NCBI GenBank assembly: GCA_903813345.2
Contig: CAIIXF020000012.1
Span: 33,616,572-33,680,571 of the forward strand
Source of the DNA: Owenia fusiformis
Taxonomy: Eukaryota > Annelida > Polychaeta > Sabellida > Oweniidae
Direction of reading: 5' to 3'
Length of the DNA stretch: 64,000 nucleotides
In this document: positions 55,567 through 64,000 of the stretch, piece by piece
Layout: the number at the start of each line of letters is the position of its first letter
Position numbering within the stretch: position 1 is the stretch's first letter
Program-made: the position numbers and the translations under genes
The notes under the pieces: generated by a model
Database searches by the model: none
What the model was told of the DNA's origin: nothing
Seen by the model: only the letters and a program-made list of their open reading frames with translations

Positions 55567-56261
55567 GTATATTATATTAGCTAACTCTTAAATTAATCAA
55601 TGTATACCCTCCCCTCCAAAAGTTTGTCAGCGGAAGGTTTTAATTTGATAGTATATCAAATACTGTCAATGAATTTAGTTCCTTAATTACAATTGTTCAG
55701 AAATATATGACTGATGAATTATTATGTCACTATTAGAAGAGGTGACATGATGACCTGTCACATGTTGACAGGTGACATGTTGTTATGGTCTCCAACTTTT
55801 TTTGTGGACTGTGATTGGCATTAGGCGTCTATAACAAATGCCAGGTGGGGACATTTTGCATGTCAATGCCTTGTTTTAAATGGTGACACAAAAACATGCT
55901 TTAATATGTTGTTATGGTCTCCAACTTTTGTGAACTGTGTTCGGCATTCGGCGTCTGTAACAAATGTCGGGTGGGGCCATCGTTGTAGAATAAAGTGTAT
56001 GGGAAATGAATGGCAAGTCTAAAACTATATTGACACCTTTTTATATTAAACCAGTTCTGAACTCACTCTGACCCTTGTGATATATCCTGGTAATTATTTT
56101 GCTCTTGTAATATGCTTATGGTTTTTTATGTGCAGCTTTTTATGTGTATAATATTTGTTGAGAATAAATGAAAAAAATAAGTAAAAAGATAAAGTAATAA
56201 ACTTGAGCTATCAGTCATCCAGACCACCTTATTTTTTACTATATTATTAATACATTTTCAG
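55567..56261 (+). other. Intron before the 93-bp array, fourth segment
   Basis: Homologue of 11,385-12,054 with the same pair of dispersed repeat copies (about 55,780-55,880 and 55,910-55,980). Confidence 0.65.
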
Positions 56262-59200
56262 GGCCAAAGTGCATTGCTAGGTGACCTGATGGTGCTTTTG
56301 AAGGCAGTAGGAGCATGTGAATACGGTTGTACTGTATTATTAATACATTTTCAGGGCCAAAGTGCATTGCTAGGGGACCTGATGGTGCTTTTGAAGGCAG
56401 TAGGAGCATGTGAATAGTGTTGTTTTGTATTATTAATACATTTTCATGGCCAAAGTGCATTGCTAGGGGACCTGATGGTGCTTTTGAAGGCAGTAGGAGC
56501 ATATGAATAGTGTTGTACTGTATTATTAATACATTTTCAGGGCCAAAGTACATTGCTAGGAGACCTGATGGTGTTTTTGAAGGCAGTTGGAGCATGTGAA
56601 TAATGTTGTACTGTATTATTAATACATTTTCAGGGCCAAAGTACATTGCTAGGAGACCTGATGGTGCTTTTGAAGGCAGTAGGAGCATATGAATAGTGTT
56701 GTACTGTATTATTAATACATTTTCAGGGCCAAAGTACATTGCTAGGAGACCTGATGGTGCTTTTGAAGGCAGTAGGAGCATATGAATAGTGTTGTACTGT
56801 ATTATTAATACATTTTCAGGGCCAAAGTGCAATGCTTGGTGACCTGATGGTGCTTTTGAAGGCAGTTGGAGCATGTGAATACTGTTGTACTGTATTATTA
56901 ATACATTTTCAGGACCAAAGTGCATTGCTAGGTGACCTGATGGTGCTTTTGAAGGCAGTAGGAGCATGTGAATACTGTTGTACTGTATTATTAATACATT
57001 TTCAGGGCCAAAGTGTATTGCTAGGTGACCTTATGGTGCTTTTGAAGGCAGTAGGAGCATGTGAATACTGTTGTACTGTATTATTTATACATTTTCAGGG
57101 CCAAAGTGCATTGCTAGGGGACCTGATGGTGCTTTTGAAGGCAGTAAGAGCATGTAGTACTGTTGTACTATATTATTAATATATTTTCAGGACCAAAGTG
57201 CATTGCTAGGGGACCTGATGGTGCTTTTGAAGGCAGTAGGAGCATGTGAATACTGTTGTTCTGTATCATTAATACATTTTCAGGGCCAAAGTACATTGCT
57301 AGGGGACCTTGTGGTGCTTTTGAAGGCAGTAGGAGCATGTGAATACTGTTGTTTTGTATTATTTCATGGCCAAAGTGCATTGCTAGGTGACCTGATGGTG
57401 CTTTTGAAGGCAGTAGGAGCATGTGAATACTGTTGTTTTGTATTATTTCATGGCCAAAGTGCATTGCTAAGGGACCTGATGGTGCTTTTGAAGGCAGTAG
57501 AAGCATGTGAATACTGTTGTTTTGTATTATTTCATGGCCAAAGTGCATTGCTAGGTGACCTGATGGTGCTTTTGAAGGCAGTAGGAGCATGTGAATACTG
57601 TTTTACTGTATTATTAATACATTTTCAGGGCCAAAGTGCATTGCTTGGGGACCTGATGGTGCTTTTGAAGGCAGTAGGAGCATGTGAATACTGTTGTACT
57701 GTATTATTAATACATTTTCAGGGCCAAAGTATATTGCTTGGGGACCTGATGGTGCTTTTGAAGGCAGTAGGAGCATGTGAATACTGTTGTACTGTATTAT
57801 TAATACATTTTCAGGGCCAAAGTATATTGCTTGGGGACCTGATGGTGCTTTTGAAGGCAGTAGGAGCATGTGAATACTGTTTTACTGTATTATTAATACA
57901 TTTTCAGGGCCAAAGTGCATTGCTAGGTGACCTGATGGTGCTTTTGAAGGCAGTAGGAGCATGTGAATACTGTTTTACTGTATTATTAATACATTTTCAG
58001 GGCCAAAGTGGATTGCTTTGGGACCTGATGGTGCTTTTGAAGGCAGTAGGAGCATGTGAATACTGTTGTACTGTATAATTAATACATTTTCAGGGCCAAC
58101 CTGCATTGCTAGGTGACCTGATGGTGCTTTTGAAGGCAGTTTGAGCATGTGAATAGTGTTGTTTTGTATTATTAATACATTTTCAGGGCCAAGGTGCATT
58201 GCTAGGTGACCTGATGGTGCTTTTGAAGGCAGTAGGAGCATGTGAATACTGTTGTACTGTATTATTTATACATTTTCAGGGCCAAAGTGCATTGCTAGGG
58301 GACTTGATGGTGCTTTTGAAGGCAGTAGGAGCATGTGAATACTGTTGTACTGTATTATTAATACATTTTCAGGGCCAAAGTGCATTGCTTGGGAACCTGA
58401 TGGTGCTTTTGAAGGCAGTATGAGCATGGAGATACTGTTGAACTGTATTATTAATACATTTTCAGGGCCAAAGTGCATTGCTAGGGGACCTGATGGTGCT
58501 TTTGAAGGCAGTAGGAGCATGTGAATAGTGTTGTACTATATTATTAATATATTTTCAGGGCCAAAGTGCATTGCTAGGTGACCTGATGGTGCTTTTGAAG
58601 GCAGTTGGAGCATGTGAATACTGTTATACTGTATTATTAATACATTTTCAGGGCCAAAGTGCATTGCTAGGGTACCTGATGGTGCTTTTGAAGGCAGTTG
58701 GAGCATGTGAATACTGTTGTACTGTATTATTAATACATTTTCAGGGCCAAAGTGCATTGCTAGGTGACCTGATGGTGATTTTGAAGGCAGTAGGAGCATG
58801 TGAATACTGTTGTACTGTATTATTAATACATTTTCAGGGCCAAAGTGCATTGCTAGGGGACCTGATGGTGCTTTTGAAGGCAGTAGGAGCATATGAATAG
58901 TGTTGTTTTGTATTATTAATACATTTTCATGGCCAAAGTGCATTGCTAGGGGACCTGATGGTGCTTTTGAAGGCAGTAGGAGCATATGAATAGTGTTGTA
59001 CTGTATTATTAATACATTTTCAGGGCCAAAGTACATTGCTAGGGGACCTGATGGTGCTTTTGAAGGCAGTTGGAGCATGTGAATACTGTTGTACTGTATT
59101 ATTAATACATTTTCAGGGCCAAAGTGCATTGCTAAGTGACCTGATGGTGCTTTTGAAGGCAGTAGGAGCATGTGAATACTGTTGTACTGTATTATTAATA

Positions 59201-60691
59201 CATTTTCAGGGCCAAAGTGCATTGCTAGGTGACCTGATGGTGCTTTTAAAGCCAGGAGGAGCATGTGAATACTGTTGTACTGTATTATTAATACATTTTC
59301 AGGGCCAAGGTGCATTGCTTAGGGACCCGATGGTGCTTTTGAAGGCAGTAGGAGCATGTGAATACTGGTGTACTATATTATTAATACATTTTCAGAGCCA
59401 AGTGCATTGCTAGGTGACCTGATGGTGCTTTTGAAGGCAGTAGGAGCATGTGAATACGGTTGTACTGTATTATTAATACATTTTCAGGGCCAAAGTGCAT
59501 TGCTAGGGAACCTGATGGTGCTTTTGAAGGCAGTAGGAGCATGTGAATACTGTTGCACTGTATTATTAATACATTTTCAGAGCCAAGTGCATTGCTAGGT
59601 GACCTGATGGTGCTTTTGAAGGCAGTAGGAGCATGTGAATACTGTCGTACTGTATTATTAATACATTTTCTGGGCCAAAGTGCATTGCTAGGGGACCTGA
59701 TGGTGCTTTTGAAGGCAGTAGGAGCATGTGAATACTGTTGTACTGTATTATTAATACATTTTCAGGGCCAAGGTGCATTGCTTAGGGACCCGATGGTGCT
59801 TTTGAAGGCAGTAGGAGCATGTGAATACTGGTGTACTATATTATTAATACATTTTCAGGGCCAAGGTGCATTGCTTAGGGACCTGATGGTGCTTTATAAG
59901 GCAGTAGGAGCATGGGAATACTGTTGTTCTGTATTATTAATACATTTTCAGGACCAAGGTGCATTGCTTAGGGACCTGATGGTGCTTTTGAAGGCAGTAG
60001 GAGCATGTGAATACTGTTGTACTGTATTATTAATACATTTTCAGAGCCAAGTGCATTGCTAGGGGACCTGATGGTGCTTTTGAAGGCAGTAGGAGCATGT
60101 GAATACAGTTGTTCTGTATTATTAATACATTTTCAGGACCAAGGTGCATTGCTAGGGGACCTGATGGTGCTTTTGAAGGCAGTAGGAGCATGGGAATACT
60201 GTTGTTCTGTATTATTAATACATTTTCAGGACCAAGGTGCATTGCTTAGGGACCTGATTGTGCTTTATAAGGCAGTAGGAGCATGTGAATACTGTTGTAC
60301 TGTATTATTAATACATTTTCAGGACCAAAGTGCATTGCTAGGGGTCCTGATGGTGCTTTTGAAGGCAGTAGGAGCATGTGAATACTGTTGTACTGTATTA
60401 TTAATACATTTTCAGGGCCAAGTGCATTGCTAGGGGACCTGATGGTGCTTTTGAAGGCAGTAGGAGCATGTGAATACTGTTGTTTTGTATTATTAATACA
60501 TTTTAGGGCCAAAGTGCATTGCTAGGTGACCTGATGGTGCTTTTGAAGGCAGTAGGAGCATGTGAATACTGTTGTACTGTATTATTAATACATTTTCAGG
60601 GCCAAGTGCACTGCTAGGGGACCTGATGATGCTTTTGAAGGCAGTAGGAGCATGTGAATACTGTTGTACTGTATTATAAATACATTTTCAG
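56262..60691 (+). repeat. DHX37: 93-bp exon/acceptor array (~48 copies), fourth segment
   Basis: Same unit as at 12,055. It shares rare variants with that array, notably the GCATGTAGTACTG unit followed by 'atattttcaggaccaaag' (13,788-13,830 and 57,151-57,195), so at least part of the array predates the segmental duplication. Several units have 'tatttcatggcc', where the acceptor AG is lost. Many units contain GAATAG stops. Confidence 0.94.
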
Positions 60692-60848
60692 GGCCAAAGT
60701 GCATTGCTAGGGGACCTGATGGTGCTTTTGAAGGCAGTTGGAGCATGGGAATACGCTGGCTGCTCCATAGACTTCTGCTTTTAACAAGCCATAAGGCATA
60801 AAGCGATGATTGAAATACGTAAACTCAGATCTCAGCTCACCAATGCAG
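60692..60848 (+). pseudogene. DHX37: DHX37 HA2 exon, terminal array copy with nonsense codon, fourth segment
   Basis: 157 bp with intact acceptor and donor. It reads [20 protein letters not shown] and [10 protein letters not shown], then TAA (60,782-60,784) where the other two segments have CAA (FCFQHGIRH). Further changes (C to W, H to A) surround it. The only segment retaining motifs V and VI therefore has a stop in this exon. Confidence 0.9.
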
Positions 60849-61906
60849 GTATGGAAGGATCATGTTTATATGAATGATTGTAGCATTTTTTGATCACAAA
60901 GTAAGCATATGGAATAACTAAGCACCTGTCTGTCCATCAGTCCTTCCATCCATCTGTCCATCAGTCTGTTCTTCTGCCAACATATGTGTTACAAATTAAA
61001 ACTGCTTTTTGTATTAAGAAGTGTCCACATTCATTTTTATGTCACCATCAGAAACTGTGACATATTGTTATAGTCTCCAAGTTTTTTGTAGACTGTGTTC
61101 GGCATTTGGCATTCAAAGGTCGGCAGATTTGACAGGGTTCGGGTTGACATATTTGATTTATATTTTATAGGCTGGTATCTTATGTATATGTATGTATAAC
61201 TCAATATTGCTGCTTAATTCCAAATGTTCCCCATTTTTTGTAAAAAAATAATCTTTAATGACTGAAATACAAGTAGTCACATTTAGTTTAAATATGCTGA
61301 TGCCTAAGGACATAGAAGATTCAAGATGGCTGCTTATTTTCATAATTGCTCCAAATTTTGGGGTTATAGCATTATTTCGTTAACTGAGATACAAATTATC
61401 AGCTTTGGTCTAAACTTTATAAGCTGATGTCCTGTAGAAATTGGATTTCTATCTATTTAATTCAAAATATATAGCTGACATTTTTCTTAGAAAAATATAA
61501 TTTTTGATTTCTCAAGTACCAATATTTGTGTAACGTCAATTTCTTTAATATATAACTGCCGGTCGATTCTTGTGGTGATTGTTAAAAGACAAAAATGGCA
61601 CATTTAGGGTTCTTTGTCAAGTACCTAGTAAATGGGTAGAATGAGATCTGAAAATGGCAATACGTGGGACAATATTAAGGGGTCTTTGGGTAGAGGTAGA
61701 TTAAAATCTGACGATAAAATGGCAATTAGATAGAATAAATCACAGAATCAAAGTCACCTATAACTCCATACATTTCTATTATAGTATATTTAAATTTTGA
61801 AGTCATTTATCATCCCAGTATGTTCCCCTTCATGCCCACCTGCCCACGTTCAAGTGTTCTCTGTAAAGTATATTGTTTGTTTCATATTAGAATATGCAAG
61901 ATACTC
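60849..61906 (+). other. DHX37 intron, 3' side of FREP copy 3
   Basis: Homologue of 19,474-20,539 with dispersed repeats; short CCAT-like run near 60,940-60,962. Nothing coding. Confidence 0.6.
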
Positions 61907-62553
61907 TTATTGAGGACAAACTTTCATGTCAATCTTTTTAAAAGAATAATACCAATTGTTAGGTGAGCCAATTTTTTTTGGCCAGAAGCCCCATACCACA
62001 CATTCAGCTTTAGCAGGGCACTTAGCATTAGGACTATAAAAACCAAACAGATTTGAATAGGCGCAAGCATTATGCCACCAAGCCCCTTTGCGAAAAACAG
62101 CACAATTGTCGCCCCATTTATCATTATCACGGTCGTTTGTGGTAAATGCCATACCATTGTGGTAAGCAAGAGAGTCCCCTGCATTTCCTCTATAACCTCC
62201 AATTGTCAATGTGTAGTTATCACTTTCATCACTCACATCAAATATGGAGTATTCAGCATACCTTGTTTCACTCTGTGGGGGCCACATGGTAAGTTCAACT
62301 CTGAGTTTGTAATAACCTTGATATAATAACCTGTGAAGGTTGTCCAGGCCAATGAAATGTTCACCTACAGGGCTACCGAACCCCACTTGGTACTCTGTCC
62401 AGTCTCTGTAGAAATCAACAGTCCCGTCAAAGCGCCTTGCCATGTAGACACAACCACCACTACAGTACACTCTGAATGCATTTAGTCCCCGTGGTTGGAT
62501 TATTCTAGCACCAGTAAAGCTTGTGTCATTACTACAGTCATGAGGCAAAGTTA
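61907..62553 (-). CDS. Fibrinogen-related protein copy 3, fibrinogen-domain exon (partial gene)
   Basis: After 'tttttcag' the exon encodes PHDCSNDTSFTGARIIQPRG, YCSGGCVYMARRFDGT, DRDNDKWGDNCAVF, GAWWHNAC, SNLFGFY and ends KVCPQ. The first-motif TCF cysteine of copies 1 and 2 is serine (NDTSFTG). The coiled-coil exon should lie at or just beyond the right window edge, judging by the copy-1 intron length (~1.49 kb). Open. Confidence 0.85.
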
Positions 62554-64000
62554 CTGAAAAACAATAAAGGCATTAAAGTTGCTTTTTGAAAAACTGTGAA
62601 TTTTAATTTTAATTTTTTTTCAATTTTCTGCGATTGAAACAAAAAAACAGATTCCAGATCATCAAATACAGCATTTCACATTTCATTATTTTTTCTTTCC
62701 AAGTAGTTGCTTTGACATGATATCTTAATTAAGGAAATTATGAATGGGAAAATTAAGATACTAAAGTCCTTTGCCAAATTCCTTCTAGAATTACCCTTGG
62801 CAAAGTTTTCATGTGTTCCATTTCTCTATTAAGTTCTCATTGTGTTGCTCTGGTATTAGGATCTTTAATTTTGACATCTTGAATTTCTTAGTACTCTCAT
62901 AACATTCACTTGATTTTTTTCATATTTTTGTACCTTGCTAATGATACACTCTTGGGCTACTTTGTACGGATTTTTAGTGAATTTGGTCCATCAGTTGCCG
63001 AGAAAATAGTTGTCAAAAGTGTCTCATTTTTTGAGACACCCAACATATATACTCGTATGTACCAATATCCTATCCTGTCTCATATTTTTTTTAAAATAGA
63101 TTAGAATGTTTTTTATGCATTAGTGAAATTATGAATTGAAAATTGGAATTGGCATCTAAAATTAAATTTCTGTAATGTATTGGCCAGCCTTATTGACCCA
63201 GGCAGATACCAGCTTGTCGATAAAGTGATATCACTTACATGATCTGATATTCTTTTTTCATCTGGTGATATGGATTGATTGTCAATGATGACCAACTTTA
63301 TACTCACGTCTGGTGATCAGAAGAAGTGAATGGAGGGGGGAGTAGCTGATTTTCGCTAGAAAATTCAACAAATCTGGAAGATTTATATTTGCTATTGTCA
63401 TTTTATAATAACCTTATATAATAAATAATTGAAAATTATTAGAATTGAACTGGGGGGGGGGGTGAATGGAGGGGGAGTATTGGAGTAATTTGTCTATAAG
63501 ACATAATAATGATAAGAGATGTAACTTGACTTTATTTCCAATAACTCCAAATGTACCTAATTTTCACTTTCATAGTTGTAACATCAACTTGTTACTGAGT
63601 TCAATTTTCAAATACACAAATCCGTGGACATTTCTTTCACCTAAAAGACATATTACTCCCCCTCCATTCACACCCCCCCCCCTCCACCCTCTGTTCAATT
63701 TTCTATCTAACGTATGGAAACTTATTTTGAAAAACCAGCAATGGCATTAATTTTTGTGATGAAAACATCATTTTTAGTATTTATTACAGGTCGTGTAGAC
63801 CATTGTCGCTTGATTTACAGCAAAACCATTGACATTTGCATGTTGGTGATGCTGCACCTTTTCTAATAGATCTTATATCTTAGAAGCCTATTGGATCAAA
63901 AACAGTCCTAGAAGACCTAACACATGTAATACATAATTCCCTGTGTCGTGCGCCTATTCATTTAGCAATTCAATTGTAAACTTTCTGTTGAAAAAATAAA
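62554..64000 (-). other. FREP copy 3 intron, running off the window
   Basis: Matches the copy-1 intron (21,187-22,560), including G- and C-runs near 63,451-63,462 and 63,666-63,684. No exon is visible before the window ends. Confidence 0.6.

Noticed and set aside
51478-60848. The fourth segment as a complete, functional DHX37 gene
   Set aside because: Motif I-III exons are absent upstream, where post-C-terminal flank is found instead, and the terminal array exon has a stop codon.

Overview
This is an AT-rich animal genome window with short exons bounded by GT..AG introns and many transposon relics. A lophotrochozoan, most likely a bivalve mollusc, fits best: there are coiled-coil fibrinogen-related lectin genes, (GTCC)n-rich dispersed repeats and many TIR elements. 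The phylum is inference; no species marker is visible.

The backbone is three tandem, same-strand (+) partial copies of the DEAH-box RNA helicase DHX37 (yeast Dhr1, a nucleolar helicase that removes U3 snoRNA from the small-subunit processome). Unit 1 contributes only the C-terminal exons (0.38-4.5 kb). Unit 2 has HA2 exons (6.0-11.4 kb), a huge exon array (12.1-19.5 kb) and C-terminal exons (31.7-35.5 kb). A third segment has a short array (39.7-41.1 kb) and C-terminal exons (46.2-49.5 kb). A fourth, starting at 51.5 kb, has the acidic linker, helicase motifs V and VI, HA2 exons and another large array (56.3-60.8 kb), and runs off the right edge. Splice phases match between exons. No copy in the window carries the N-terminal RecA1 exons, and several copies carry lesions: a frameshift, stop codons, a lost splice acceptor and two different internal deletions.

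The most unusual feature is that four different exons of this one gene have each become a tandem array together with their own splice site or stop codon: an 87-bp unit (motif V exon plus donor), a 93-bp unit (acceptor plus the first 63 bp of an HA2 exon, about 70, 13 and 48 copies), a 123-bp unit (acceptor plus start of a C-terminal exon) and a ~91-bp unit (last exon plus stop). Three of the four periods are multiples of three. In the 93- and 123-bp arrays only the final copy continues into a full exon with a donor.

Nested antisense in one DHX37 intron of each unit is a fibrinogen-related protein (FREP) gene: signal peptide, a heptad coiled coil encoded by a 21-bp minisatellite, and a fibrinogen-like domain. 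The lectin gene has therefore been amplified together with the helicase fragments. FREP 3' fragments also lie downstream of two DHX37 C-termini.

The rest is intron and mobile DNA: a nearly complete APE-type LINE (26.1-30.8 kb), two 5'-truncated LINE tails with target-site duplications (one inside the 93-bp array), a foldback mariner, a 3-kb TIR element with a second mariner-like element nested inside it, and two short TA-flanked MITEs. The paralogous units supply empty sites for several of these. No tRNA, rRNA or CRISPR was seen.
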